Shown piece by piece: positions 36,438-45,876 of a stretch of DNA of 64,000 bases (positions are counted from its first letter, which is position 1; each line of letters opens with the position of its first letter). Under the pieces are notes generated by a model. That model made no database searches and was not told the DNA's origin. It saw nothing but the letters and a program-made list of their open reading frames with translations. The translations under genes and the position numbers were made by a program. Source of the DNA: CAVZGO01 sp963774935 (GTDB lineage: Bacteria; Chloroflexota; Anaerolineae; Anaerolineales; UBA4823); assembly GCA_963774935.1 (NCBI GenBank), contig CAVZGO010000001.1, positions 248,001 to 312,000 on the forward strand, read 5' to 3'.

Positions 36438-37673
36438 ATGATTATGACAGATAATCCCAACGATGAAGTAAAGTCCGTCGATTTTGCAGTGCGAGAACAC
36501 CGCTCCTTATGGATTGATGCCTGGCGCAGGCTGATCTCCAACCGCACTGCTCGCCTGGGCATGACCATCATCGTAGTATTTGTGTTGACGACAATACTCG
36601 CCCATTTCTTCTGGGAGTACGATGCGAAAACTGACCTGGACTACGCCCTGAAACTGAAACCCCCCAACCTGGTGGCTACCGAAGAAATCCCTTCCATCCA
36701 TATTTTAGGCACGGACAAACTGGGGCGAGACATTTTTCGCCGGATAGTCCATGGGGGATGGAATTCGCTGCGGGTTGGCCTGGTTGCGGTAAGCATTTCC
36801 CTGGTCGGCGGTGGATTGTTCGGACTACTTGCCGGTTTTTACGAAAGTATGAACCTGACCACGTGGGAAAAAATCTTATTACAGAGCATAGCAGGATTTT
36901 CTCTGGGGGTTTTACCGGCTTGGATTGCCATGCAGCCGTTTATGGCAGTACTGTTTGCTGGTCTGGGTGTGCTTTCAGTTGTTCTTTCTCGGCTGCATTT
37001 GAGTAACCTGGGACGTAAGCTGACCTTTGGTTTTGCTGGTCTGATTATTGGTGCCGTCCCAGCACTGTTGGTCAGCCCGTACACCGCCCTGGTAACAGGC
37101 ATCCTGGGGATGGGGATTGGTTTTCTGCTCGCAGTACCCCTGGGCGGTCGTGCCATGTCCAGCACGATCATGCGTGGGATGGATATCACCCTTGCTTTTC
37201 CAAGCTACCTGCTTGCAATAGCAATCGTCGCTTTCTTGGGACCCGGGCTGGAAAAAGGCATGATTGCCATCGGTATTGTGGGTATACCCGTCTTCGCACG
37301 ACTGGTGCGCTCATCTGTGCTTTCGGTTTCGCAAAAAGAATATATACTGGCAGCCCAATCTGTAGGCGAAAGCCACGGGCGGATTATGTTCAGGCACATC
37401 GTACCTAACATTCTTTCACCTGTTATCGTGCAAACCACGATGGGCCTTGCTGGCGCCATTCTCTCTGCGGCTGCGCTGGGATTCCTTGGCCTGGGTGCAA
37501 TTCCACCTGAACCAGAATGGGGCGCGATGCTTGGAGACAGTTACCGTTTTCTTTCCAGCGGCGCCTGGTGGGCAGTATTATTTCCAGGATTGGCGATTAT
37601 GTTAGCTGTTCTGGGTTTTAATTTACTCGGCGATGGGCTGCGAGATGCCCTGGATCCAAAATTGCGCATTTAA
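36438..37673 (+). CDS. ABC transporter permease, DppC type, with extra membrane insert
   Basis: 411 residues against the usual 280-310. N-terminal OppC_N region and LGTDKLGRDIFRRIVHGG are normal, and the EAA loop (LAAQSVGESHGRIMFRHIVPN) is present. After LLAGFYESMNLTTWE an insert of roughly 110 residues adds about three or four hydrophobic helices before MRGMDITLAFPSYLLA, where the family pattern resumes. The function of the insert is unknown. The ATG at 36438 or 36444 starts it, six or more bases after the DppB stop. Confidence 0.9.
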   Translation: MIMTDNPNDEVKSVDFAVREHRSLWIDAWRRLISNRTARLGMTIIVVFVLTTILAHFFWEYDAKTDLDYALKLKPPNLVATEEIPSIHILGTDKLGRDIFRRIVHGGWNSLRVGLVAVSISLVGGGLFGLLAGFYESMNLTTWEKILLQSIAGFSLGVLPAWIAMQPFMAVLFAGLGVLSVVLSRLHLSNLGRKLTFGFAGLIIGAVPALLVSPYTALVTGILGMGIGFLLAVPLGGRAMSSTIMRGMDITLAFPSYLLAIAIVAFLGPGLEKGMIAIGIVGIPVFARLVRSSVLSVSQKEYILAAQSVGESHGRIMFRHIVPNILSPVIVQTTMGLAGAILSAAALGFLGLGAIPPEPEWGAMLGDSYRFLSSGAWWAVLFPGLAIMLAVLGFNLLGDGLRDALDPKLRI

Positions 37674-37719
37674 TAGTTAGCTGATTTTATTCCAGGAAGG
37701 AAAAACTGGTTTCCAGTCA

Positions 37720-38709
37720 ATGATGAGTTCCAATTATTTATTAGATATCCAGGATTTACAGGTCAGATTCCATACTGAGGACGGAATCGTTCATGCGGTA
37801 AATGGAATTTCTTATGTCATGGAGCCAGGTGAGATCCTGGGTGTAGTGGGTGAAAGCGGTTGTGGAAAAAGTGTCCATGCGCTCTCGATTATGCGCTTGA
37901 TCCAAATTCCCCCTGGAGAAATCAAAAGCGGAAAAATTCTATTTGAGAATCGCGATCTCCTGAAACTTACTCCCGCGGAAATACGCAACGTACGTGGCGC
38001 TAGTATTGCTATGGTTTTCCAGGATCCAATGACATCACTTAATCCTGCATATACGGTGGGTTTCCAGATAATGGAGGCATTAGAACTGCATTTGGGGATG
38101 GATAAAGCACAGGCAAAAAAGCGAGCAGGTGAGCTGCTCGACATGGTTGGAATTCCCGGTGCACATCAACGAGTCGATGATTATCCGCACCAATTCTCCG
38201 GTGGAATGCGCCAACGGGCGATGATTGCTCTTGCGCTGTCTTGTCAACCCACATTGTTGATCGCCGATGAGCCGACAACCGCGCTGGATGTGACCATCCA
38301 GGCTCAAATTGTCGACCTGGTAAAAAGATTACAACGCGAGCTTGGTATGGCTGTGATGTGGATTACTCACGACTTAGGCGTGATTGCTGAGCTTGCAAAA
38401 ATCGTGAACGTTATGTATGCCGGATATATTGTCGAGCGCAGCCGCGTGAAAGATCTCTTCAAGCACCCGAGCCATCCATACACACAGGGCTTACTCGGCT
38501 CATTACCTCGTCTGGATGAAGCTCCCGGGACAAAACTTATTTCGATCCCCGGGCTTCCACCTGATCTGGTATCGCTTCCGAAAGGCTGTCCATTCTTCGC
38601 CCGCTGTAAATATGCCGGCGAGGAGTGCCAGGCATCCATGCCACAACTTGAGCCGGTTGGAAATCTCGAACACCTGGTAGCCTGCTGGAAATGGAAATCC
38701 CTTTCATGA
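37720..38709 (+). CDS. Oligopeptide ABC transporter ATPase, DppD type
   Basis: 329 residues with Walker A GESGCGKSV, signature FSGGMRQRAMIALAL, Walker B LLIADEPTTALD, and the C-terminal oligopeptide transporter extension with a Cys-rich segment (CPFFARCKYAGEECQ) that in relatives binds an iron-sulfur cluster. Works with the DppF-type ATPase that follows. Confidence 0.95.
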   Translation: MMSSNYLLDIQDLQVRFHTEDGIVHAVNGISYVMEPGEILGVVGESGCGKSVHALSIMRLIQIPPGEIKSGKILFENRDLLKLTPAEIRNVRGASIAMVFQDPMTSLNPAYTVGFQIMEALELHLGMDKAQAKKRAGELLDMVGIPGAHQRVDDYPHQFSGGMRQRAMIALALSCQPTLLIADEPTTALDVTIQAQIVDLVKRLQRELGMAVMWITHDLGVIAELAKIVNVMYAGYIVERSRVKDLFKHPSHPYTQGLLGSLPRLDEAPGTKLISIPGLPPDLVSLPKGCPFFARCKYAGEECQASMPQLEPVGNLEHLVACWKWKSLS

Positions 38710-38720
38710 AAGGACCTATC

Positions 38721-39719
38721 ATGGATACCGAGAAAAAGGTCCTGGTTCAGGTGCGCCACCTGAAAAAATATTTCCCTATCTACCGCGGACTGCTGATCCA
38801 AAAACATATCGGAGATGTTAAAGCAGTCGATGATGTGAGTTTTGACATTTACCAGGGTGAAACTTTAGGACTGGTGGGCGAAACCGGTTGCGGCAAAACA
38901 ACAGTCGGTCGTACGATGCTGCAGCTCTATCCAGCAACCAGCGGACAGGTTCTCTTTGACGGCATTGATCTGGTCAGTTTGAGCGAAAATAGCATGCGTG
39001 CCATGCGTAGCCGTATGCAAATGATCTTCCAAGATCCATATGCATCTTTGAACCCGCGAATGACTGTTGGGTCAATCATCGCTGCACCATTAGACGTGCA
39101 CGGTGTGCCTGCAAACAAAGGGAAGAAGGAGCGTGTTCAAGAGCTGCTTGAGCTGGTGGGGTTAAATCCAGACTTCGTAAATCGTTATCCCCACGAATTC
39201 TCAGGTGGGCAGAGACAACGCGTGGGTATTGCGCGCGCCCTGGCAGTTAATCCGGAATTAATCGTGTGTGATGAACCGATCTCATCTCTCGATGTTTCAA
39301 TTCAAGCTCAGGTTGTCAACCTGCTGGAAGAACTTCAAGAGCGACTTGGATTAACGTATTTATTTATCGCCCATGATCTGAGCATGGTGCGGCACATCAG
39401 CAATCGTATAGCAGTAATGTATCTGGGGAAAGTAATGGAACTCGCAGATCGGGATGAGATTTATCTACGCTCACTCCACCCATACACCCAGGCGCTGATT
39501 TCAGCCGTGCCTGTTCCTGATCCCGAGATTGCCGAAAAACGCAACCGGCTCATTCTACAAGGCGACATTCCCAGCCCGGCAAATCCACCCGTGGGTTGTA
39601 ACTTCAACACCCGCTGCCCATATGTCAAACCGATATGCCTGGAATCAGAACCAGAGTATCAAGAAATCCTACCGGACCACTGGGTGGCTTGTCACTTTGC
39701 AGATGGGTTCAAAAGTTAA
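38721..39719 (+). CDS. Oligopeptide ABC transporter ATPase, DppF type
   Basis: 332 residues from ATG 38721, chosen because AAAGGA is placed eight bases upstream; an ATG at 38691 inside dppD-like is possible. Walker A GETGCGKTT, signature FSGGQRQRVGIARAL, Walker B LIVCDEPISSLD, and the Cys-rich tail (CNFNTRCPYVKPICLE). Last gene of the importer. It ends 85 bases before coaE. Confidence 0.95.
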   Translation: MDTEKKVLVQVRHLKKYFPIYRGLLIQKHIGDVKAVDDVSFDIYQGETLGLVGETGCGKTTVGRTMLQLYPATSGQVLFDGIDLVSLSENSMRAMRSRMQMIFQDPYASLNPRMTVGSIIAAPLDVHGVPANKGKKERVQELLELVGLNPDFVNRYPHEFSGGQRQRVGIARALAVNPELIVCDEPISSLDVSIQAQVVNLLEELQERLGLTYLFIAHDLSMVRHISNRIAVMYLGKVMELADRDEIYLRSLHPYTQALISAVPVPDPEIAEKRNRLILQGDIPSPANPPVGCNFNTRCPYVKPICLESEPEYQEILPDHWVACHFADGFKS

Positions 39720-39804
39720 CGCTATTTTCGCATCCCTTTGACATTCTGCTCTCCCCCGGGCTACAATGGGGAGTGACCGAACAGTGGTCTCTGAGGATAG
39801 AGGG

Positions 39805-40452
39805 ATGATGAATTCCTGGCAAGGTAAGATTATCATTGGACTTACCGGAAATATCGCCACCGGAAAATCAGAAGTGCGCCGGATGCTGGAACGCCTGGGC
39901 GCATTTGGGATAGATGCAGACGCGCTAGCACACAAGACTATGTTAAAAGGTACACCAGGTTACCAGGCGGTTCTGGGTGAATTTGGCACGGATATCCTCC
40001 TTCCTAATGGTGAAATCGACCGTGCAAGTCTTGCTAGCATCGTTTTTCAAGATGCACACGCCCTAGCGACTCTTGAAGCATTGATCCACCCACTGGTTGG
40101 TATAGCGATCCAGGAAATGGTAGAAAAAACCGATCACAAAGTTATTGTGATCGAGGCAATCAAGCTAATCGAAGCTGGTTTAAACCAATATTGTGATTCG
40201 CTTTGGGTTACCTACTCTCCCGAGGCTATCCAGATAAACCGGTTGATGGCTACACGTGGAATGGATGAAGCTCAGGCTTGCATGCGTGTGCGCGCCCAAT
40301 CGCCACAGGAGGAAAAGCTCAAAGCTGCTGATGTCGTCATACGAAATGAAGACTCACTGGTTGACACCTGGCAGCAAGTAATTAAACATTGGCAAACCAC
40401 GGTTCCATTCGAATTCAGGCAGTCATCTGGCGGATTAGATGCAGATTTCTGA
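39805..40452 (+). CDS. coaE: Dephospho-CoA kinase
   Basis: P-loop kinase for the last CoA step (ATP phosphorylates the 3'-OH of dephospho-CoA). GLTGNIATGKSEV is the Walker A, DADALAHK the CoE Asp motif, and HPLVG the substrate-lid segment. 215 residues from ATG 39805, preceded by GAGGATAGAGGG; 39766 is an earlier ATG without SD. It overlaps cdaA by 14 bases, tying CoA synthesis to the c-di-AMP genes transcriptionally. Confidence 0.92.
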   Translation: MMNSWQGKIIIGLTGNIATGKSEVRRMLERLGAFGIDADALAHKTMLKGTPGYQAVLGEFGTDILLPNGEIDRASLASIVFQDAHALATLEALIHPLVGIAIQEMVEKTDHKVIVIEAIKLIEAGLNQYCDSLWVTYSPEAIQINRLMATRGMDEAQACMRVRAQSPQEEKLKAADVVIRNEDSLVDTWQQVIKHWQTTVPFEFRQSSGGLDADF

Positions 40453-41329
40453 GCTGATAAACGACCTCATCGCCAACCTGGTATTCATCTTCCAGCGCGT
40501 AAACTGGCTCAGTGTCCTTGACATCACACTGGTGACGTTGATGTTCTTTGGCATCCTCTTGCTGGTACGCGACACCCAGGCGATGACGTTGTTGCGGGGC
40601 GTTCTCCTTCTTTTTGTCCTGGTTACACTGCTCTCAACCATCGATAGCCTGCCAGCGTTTTCGACCTTGATGGAATCTACCCTGCCGGCATTGATTGTAG
40701 CGATCCCGGTGATTTTTGCTCCAGAAATCCGCCGTGCTCTCGAACGGTTGGGGCGTGCCAGTGTACCCCGATTAACAGATAAAGAACGCGGTAAGTCACA
40801 AGACACGATCACTGCAGTAGTCACCGCTGCAACCCGTCTCTCCAGCCGCCAGCACGGGGCGCTGATCATCATGAAACGATTTGATAGCCTGGATGACTAC
40901 GTGCGTACCGGTGTGATGATGGATGCCAGGGTTACCCCGGAATTACTGCTCCAGGTGTTTTATCCCAACACACCCCTACATGACGGGGCGGCAATTGTCT
41001 CGGGGGTACGGCTGGTCGCAGCTGCATGTGTAATGCCGCTTTCTGCCAGCGGTGTTCTCACCCGCTCGCCAGAACGACAGATGGGTCTTCGCCATCGTGC
41101 TGCACTTGGCATTTCAGAAGTAAGTGATGCAGTGGCTATCGTGGTATCCGAAGAGACTGGTAGTATTTCAGTGGTGCATGGGGGGCGAATGATCCGTAGA
41201 TTAGATGCGGACCGCCTGGAGAATATATTGCGAGCATTCTACCAACCCGCCGAGTCAACCAATAAACTGACAAAATTCTTCAAGAGAATTTTCCCTGATA
41301 GCAAAAAAATAGCCGGGGAGGATCGCTGA
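40439..41329 (+). CDS. cdaA: Diadenylate cyclase CdaA
   Basis: 296 residues: three N-terminal transmembrane helices, a coiled stretch, then a DAC domain with DGA (PNTPLHDGAAIVSG) and RHR (GLRHRAALGIS). It makes c-di-AMP from two ATP. It overlaps cdaR by the stop-start TGATG, the usual cdaA-cdaR arrangement. c-di-AMP normally controls potassium, osmolyte and cell-wall balance. Confidence 0.96.
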   Translation: MQISELINDLIANLVFIFQRVNWLSVLDITLVTLMFFGILLLVRDTQAMTLLRGVLLLFVLVTLLSTIDSLPAFSTLMESTLPALIVAIPVIFAPEIRRALERLGRASVPRLTDKERGKSQDTITAVVTAATRLSSRQHGALIIMKRFDSLDDYVRTGVMMDARVTPELLLQVFYPNTPLHDGAAIVSGVRLVAAACVMPLSASGVLTRSPERQMGLRHRAALGISEVSDAVAIVVSEETGSISVVHGGRMIRRLDADRLENILRAFYQPAESTNKLTKFFKRIFPDSKKIAGEDR

Positions 41330-42630
41330 TGAATTTCCTGAAATGGTTGACGCGCAACCTGGGGACATTATTGATTTCAGTCCTACTGGCTGTCATCGTT
41401 TGGATATCTGCTACGGTTACAGATGATCCCAACCAGCAAGGGGTATTTTCTGGGATACCACTGGAGATTATCGGGAAATCATCCGATCTGGTTCTGACCA
41501 ATGATGTCCCTGATGAGGTAGCTGCGACGCTGAACGCACCCAGATCTATCTGGGACCAATTAAACAAAAACCGAGGCTTGATTCGCGCCTGGATTGATTT
41601 GGAGGATCTGGCAGCGGGTGACCACACTCTTCCGGTAAATATAGATATAGATCTAAGCCCGGTTCGCATCATCTCTTCAGAGCCGGACGAAATCATAGTA
41701 GTACTGGAACCATTTATTGAGAAGCAATTCGAGGTTCAACTAACGGCTCGTGGTGAGCCCCCGCTCGGTTACCGAAAGGGAGAAGTTGAAGTATCTCCAG
41801 AAGAGGTGACAATCTCTGGGCCAGCGTCGGCAGTAAACAGGGTAAGTCAGGTAATTGCTTTACTAGATGTGGATGGTGCCAGTCAGACTGTACAGACCAC
41901 TGTACCTGTCAGGGCTGTGGACGGGAATGGTGCAGATGTAGGTGGTGTCCAAATCAGCCCAAAAGGTGTCAATGCCACGGTACCAATCAGTATTCTCGGC
42001 GGCTATAAAAACGTGGCAGTAAAATTACTGGCTACCGGGCAGGTAGCCAGCGGTTATCGCCTCACCAGCATTACCGTCAATCCACCAACAGTCACCGTTT
42101 TTTCATCGGACCCGAAACTGGTCAATGAACTACCGGGTTTTGTTGAGACAAAACCGGTTGACTTGAATGGTCTCACAGACGACAGCGAATTCAATGTTGA
42201 GCTAGATTTGCCAGAAGGTATCAGCCTGGTCAGCGAACCCGGCGTGCTTGTTCAAATCGATATTGCACCAATCGAAGGCAACTTGAAATTAACTATTCCT
42301 GTTGAAGTGCTTGGTTTATCACCTGAATTCGCCGCCCAGATCTCTCCCCCTGTCATTGATATCATCGTATTCGGCCCATTGCCGGTCCTGGATGGTTTGA
42401 CAAGTGCGAGCTTCAGGGCAGTGGTGGATTTGACGAACTTAACCACCGGTACCTACCTGCTTACACCCGAGCTGGATCTAGTGCCAACCGAGGTTCAAGT
42501 TGAGGGAATGGTCCCCGAATCGGTGGCAGTCACAATCATTATTGCCCCAACGCCTACCGCCACCCCGCTCGTCACCAGCACCCCACGCCCTCCGGCAACA
42601 GTATCACCCACCCCAACCCGCCAGCCGTAA
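41329..42630 (+). CDS. cdaR: CdaR (YbbR-domain protein)
   Basis: 433 residues: one N-terminal membrane helix (LISVLLAVIVWISATV), then four YbbR repeats outside the membrane (recognisable by VELTARGEPPLGYRKGEVEV-like and VKLLATGQVASGYRLTSIT-like segments), and a Thr/Pro-rich tail. Regulator of CdaA activity in other bacteria. The tail resembles the linkers of the lipoproteins in this window. Confidence 0.93.
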   Translation: MNFLKWLTRNLGTLLISVLLAVIVWISATVTDDPNQQGVFSGIPLEIIGKSSDLVLTNDVPDEVAATLNAPRSIWDQLNKNRGLIRAWIDLEDLAAGDHTLPVNIDIDLSPVRIISSEPDEIIVVLEPFIEKQFEVQLTARGEPPLGYRKGEVEVSPEEVTISGPASAVNRVSQVIALLDVDGASQTVQTTVPVRAVDGNGADVGGVQISPKGVNATVPISILGGYKNVAVKLLATGQVASGYRLTSITVNPPTVTVFSSDPKLVNELPGFVETKPVDLNGLTDDSEFNVELDLPEGISLVSEPGVLVQIDIAPIEGNLKLTIPVEVLGLSPEFAAQISPPVIDIIVFGPLPVLDGLTSASFRAVVDLTNLTTGTYLLTPELDLVPTEVQVEGMVPESVAVTIIIAPTPTATPLVTSTPRPPATVSPTPTRQP

Positions 42631-42640
42631 AGGATTTTAG

Positions 42641-44017
42641 ATGTCCAAACCTGTTGTAGCCTTAGTAGGCCGTCCCAATGTCGGAAAAAGCACCATATTT
42701 AACCGCCTCGCCGAGGAAAGATTGGCTGTTGTTGATGAGACACCTGGCACCACGCGCGATAGACTGGTAGCTGATGCAGAGTGGAGCGGAGTAACATTTC
42801 ATATCATCGATACCGGTGGAATCGATCCGTCTCAAGCCGGACAAGGGAAAACCCAGCAACCTCTGTCAATCGGCTCGGCTGACTTTATTCAGCAGATCCG
42901 AGAACAAGCCGAGCTGGCAATTGGAGAATCTGATGCGGTCCTTTTTGTGGTAGACGCAGAAGCAGGCGTTACACCCGCGGACGTAGAAGTGGCTAACATT
43001 CTCCGCCGCCACCAACGTGATGTGGAAGGAAAGCGGATACCGCCAATTTTACTGGTGGTTAATAAAGCCGACAGCGCTGCTACACGCAGCCAGGCAATCC
43101 AATTTTACGAGTTGGGCATGGGTGAGCCTTATCCAATATCTGCTATCCACGGTACCGGCACTGGCGACATGCTGGATGGTTTATTGAAGATGTTGCCCAC
43201 CTTCAACAGTGACGAAGATGATGAATCCGTAAAAATTGCCATCGTCGGCAAACCGAATGTTGGAAAATCGAGCCTGTTAAACCGGATGATTGGAGAAGAG
43301 CGAGTCATCGTTTCCCCCATTCCCGGCACCACTCGAGATGCAATTGACACTCACCTCGAGTTCAACGACCTTCCGGTCACTCTCATTGATACCGCGGGGA
43401 TTCGCCGCCGAGGAAAAATCGAGCCAGGTGTGGAAAAGTATAGCGTAATGCGGTCAATGTTGGCAATTGAACGCTCCGATGTCGCACTGCTGGTCATCGA
43501 CGCATTGTCTGGTGTCACCGCTCAAGATGCGCATATTGCCGGATACATTCTTGATTCCTGGAAAAGCGCCGTAGTGGTGGTCAACAAATGGGATGCTATT
43601 CAAAAAGACTCCCAAACTATGGAAGAGTACACTCGCCATATCCGGCAGGAGCTCAATTTCATGGATTATGTGCCGGTGCTGTTTATCTCGGCTCTTACCG
43701 GCCAACGAGTTGACCAGGTGCTGCCGATGGCGCTGCGTGTCCAGGAGGAACGTCTGGTCAGAGTATCAACATCGCAACTTAACCAGGTGATTCAAAAAGC
43801 ACAGGACGCTCACCCGGCTCCTGCCCACGCTGGACGACAGCTAAGGATTTATTACGGCACCCAGGTACGCAGTGAACCACCCACATTTTTATTCTATGCG
43901 AACGATCCCAAATTAGCACACTTTAGTTATGTCCGGTTTCTGGAAAACCAGTTGAGAAGGGCTTTTCCTTTCGTCGGAACACCAATACGAATCGTCTTTA
44001 AATCGCGCCGATCATAA
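42641..44017 (+). CDS. der: Ribosome assembly GTPase Der (EngA)
   Basis: 458 residues with two GTPase domains (GRPNVGKST at about 10-18; GKPNVGKSS at about 206-214), each followed by DTPGTT-like, DTGGI/DTAGI and NKAD/NKWD motifs, then a C-terminal KH-like domain. Needed for 50S assembly. SD is weak (AAAGGAT). It follows cdaR by ten bases. Confidence 0.97.
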   Translation: MSKPVVALVGRPNVGKSTIFNRLAEERLAVVDETPGTTRDRLVADAEWSGVTFHIIDTGGIDPSQAGQGKTQQPLSIGSADFIQQIREQAELAIGESDAVLFVVDAEAGVTPADVEVANILRRHQRDVEGKRIPPILLVVNKADSAATRSQAIQFYELGMGEPYPISAIHGTGTGDMLDGLLKMLPTFNSDEDDESVKIAIVGKPNVGKSSLLNRMIGEERVIVSPIPGTTRDAIDTHLEFNDLPVTLIDTAGIRRRGKIEPGVEKYSVMRSMLAIERSDVALLVIDALSGVTAQDAHIAGYILDSWKSAVVVVNKWDAIQKDSQTMEEYTRHIRQELNFMDYVPVLFISALTGQRVDQVLPMALRVQEERLVRVSTSQLNQVIQKAQDAHPAPAHAGRQLRIYYGTQVRSEPPTFLFYANDPKLAHFSYVRFLENQLRRAFPFVGTPIRIVFKSRRS

Positions 44018-44040
44018 GCATACTCTAATATTCTCACCCC

Positions 44041-44069
44041 TTGCTCCGCGTCTTTCAGAGATTTATAAT
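44041..44069 (+). promoter_or_regulatory. Possible promoter of lepB
   Basis: TTGCTC (44041-44046), 17-base spacer, TATAAT (44064-44069), 23 bases before the lepB TTG. The -10 is perfect, the -35 matches at only half its positions. Confidence 0.45.
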
Positions 44070-44092
44070 GATTTTAATTAGAGGAGTATGAC

Positions 44093-44686
44093 TTGGAAAG
44101 TTATCCATCTGAAACATTGCCAGAAACTGACGCTCCCCAGACCTCTAAAAAATCTGGGGGAGTACGTCTGATTCTGGATGTACTCGAAACCATTCTGTTA
44201 TCGGCAATTCTTTTCCTGGCGATCAATGCTATCTCGGCGCGCATCCGTGTGGATGGGTATAGCATGGAGCCAACTTTACAAACTGGAGAATTTGTAATCG
44301 TCAACAAGCTGGCTTATCGCCTGGGTGACCCTGCACTGGGTGATGTAATCGTTTTTCATTACCCCCGAGATCCGGAACAGGAATACATTAAACGCCTGAT
44401 TGGATTACCAGGTGACCACATCTTGGTTACCGACGGCAAAGTATTTGTTAACGGACAACAAATAGAGGAACCATACATCGCCGCTCCACCAGCTTATACG
44501 AGTGAGTGGACGGTTCCAGAAGATTCCTTTTTTGTGCTCGGTGACAATCGTAACAACTCATCTGACTCCCACAATTGGGGACCCGTACCAATAAGTCAAG
44601 TTGTTGGTAAAGCGATTTTTGTTTACTGGCCGCCTCAAAACTGGGGGTCGATTGCGCACATCTCTCCTGCCAGTGCTGCTCCGTAA
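44093..44686 (+). CDS. lepB: Signal peptidase I
   Basis: 197 residues: acidic N-terminus, one transmembrane helix (VLETILLSAILFLAINAISA), catalytic Ser in GYSMEPTL and Lys in YIKRLIGLPGDHI, and box E GDNRNNSSDS. Removes signal peptides of exported proteins. TTG is the start; GAGGAG precedes it, while the ATG at 44088 is in another frame. Confidence 0.95.
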   Translation: MESYPSETLPETDAPQTSKKSGGVRLILDVLETILLSAILFLAINAISARIRVDGYSMEPTLQTGEFVIVNKLAYRLGDPALGDVIVFHYPRDPEQEYIKRLIGLPGDHILVTDGKVFVNGQQIEEPYIAAPPAYTSEWTVPEDSFFVLGDNRNNSSDSHNWGPVPISQVVGKAIFVYWPPQNWGSIAHISPASAAP

Positions 44687-44702
44687 ATGATTGGAAATTA
44701 AT

Positions 44703-45449
44703 ATGACGACGATTGCAGAACTTGTCGAGCTCTCTTACGAATATGATCATAAATTACCCGATGCATCCCCGATTCAACCGGCACCGCTTGGGGCAGCCAT
44801 AACTGGATATATTGACCATACATTGCTGAAACCCGAAGCCACCGCTGAACAAGTGAAAATGATTTGCCTGGAAGCTCGCCAGTATCAATTCGCGGCAGTG
44901 TGCGTCAATCCATCATTTGTTCCCCTGGTACACGGTTTACTGGCAAACACGAAAATCCTGGTTTGTGCAGTCGTTGGTTTTCCACTGGGCGCAAATTTAC
45001 CCAGCATTAAAGCCTTCGAGACCCTGACCTTGTTAGAGCATGGTGCCAACGAAATCGACATGGTGATAAATATTGGCGCCTTGAAAGATGGCGGCTATGG
45101 ACTGGTACTCAATGACATCGCGGGAGTTGTCCAAACCGCTCACAACGAGCAGGCGCATGTGAAAGTCATCATCGAAACCGGATTGTTAACGCGTCAGGAA
45201 AAAATTCTTGCCTGTCTGCTTAGCCAAGCTGCTGGAGCAGACTTTGTCAAAACATCCACAGGCTTCAGCTCTGGCGGTGCGACGGTTGAGGATATCGATT
45301 TGATGCATCGCGTGGTTGGACCTCAGCTCAAAGTTAAAGCCTCTGGTGGAATTCGCAGCCTGTCGGATGCGTTGGCAATGATCCAGGCTGGTGCCTCCCG
45401 AATCGGTACAAGCAGTGGTATTAAAATTTATCAAGAAGCAACAATCTAA
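44703..45449 (+). CDS. deoC: Deoxyribose-phosphate aldolase
   Basis: 248-residue TIM barrel splitting deoxyribose-5-phosphate to acetaldehyde and glyceraldehyde-3-phosphate. The Schiff-base lysine is in DFVKTSTGFSSGGAT, the second Lys in KVKASGGIRS; IDHTLLKPEAT is the usual start of the barrel. ATG 44703 is preferred to the TTG at 44691. 16 bases after lepB. Confidence 0.95.
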   Translation: MTTIAELVELSYEYDHKLPDASPIQPAPLGAAITGYIDHTLLKPEATAEQVKMICLEARQYQFAAVCVNPSFVPLVHGLLANTKILVCAVVGFPLGANLPSIKAFETLTLLEHGANEIDMVINIGALKDGGYGLVLNDIAGVVQTAHNEQAHVKVIIETGLLTRQEKILACLLSQAAGADFVKTSTGFSSGGATVEDIDLMHRVVGPQLKVKASGGIRSLSDALAMIQAGASRIGTSSGIKIYQEATI

Positions 45450-45463
45450 AAAAGGTCATTGTG

Positions 45464-45757
45464 ATGACGGAAGACCACCCCTCAGAACAAGCGGATAATG
45501 CCGGTCTATGCACTGAATGCCAGACCGGTGTCATGCGCTTGAAATATATCACTTACTTCACGTGGCTGAATGAAGAACTCGTCACGGTACCCAACTTCCC
45601 TGCCTGGGTTTGTGATGTTTGCGGTCGCCGGGAATATGATTCACGCGCAATCGTATGGCTGAATACACTGCTCAGCCCCGATGCTGGTCGAAGAAAATTT
45701 TCAAAACGAGGCAAGCCCGACCTGCCCCGACCAGATCGCCCTCAACCTAGAGAATAA
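45464..45757 (+). CDS. YgiT-type zinc-finger protein
   Basis: 97 residues with two CxxC knuckles, CTEC and CDVC, bracketing an about 40-residue beta stretch (YITYFTWLNEELVTVPNFPAWV). This is the zinc part of YgiT/MqsA-type proteins. The usual MqsA DNA-binding domain is absent, and no MqsR-like toxin gene lies next to it. The tail is Lys/Arg/Pro-rich. Start at 45464 or the GTG at 45461. Role unknown. Confidence 0.75.
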   Translation: MTEDHPSEQADNAGLCTECQTGVMRLKYITYFTWLNEELVTVPNFPAWVCDVCGRREYDSRAIVWLNTLLSPDAGRRKFSKRGKPDLPRPDRPQPRE

Positions 45758-45782
45758 GATATTCAGCTTTAGAATTTAATGT

Positions 45783-45823
45783 AAAAAGGTGGAATTGTGA
45801 AGATATCACAATTCCACCTTTTT
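45783..45823. terminator. Bidirectional intrinsic terminator
   Basis: An 18-bp perfect stem (45783-45800 with 45806-45823) that runs from AAAAAGGTGG to CCACCTTTTT with a 5-base loop. The A/T ends provide U-tracts on both strands. It lies between the convergent YgiT-like and NUDIX genes. Confidence 0.92.
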
Positions 45824-45876
45824 CTTGGCGTTACGCCTGGCTGGTGCTCACCAAATTATCTATTCTTATTCGTAAT

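Noticed and set aside
45464..45757. MqsRA-type toxin-antitoxin system
   Set aside because: Only the YgiT zinc part is present. No toxin-sized partner gene lies on either side and the DNA-binding domain is missing.
45783..45823. 18-bp inverted repeat as a mobile-element end
   Set aside because: It has a tight loop, A/T ends and lies between convergent genes. No transposase or target duplication is present, so it is a terminator.
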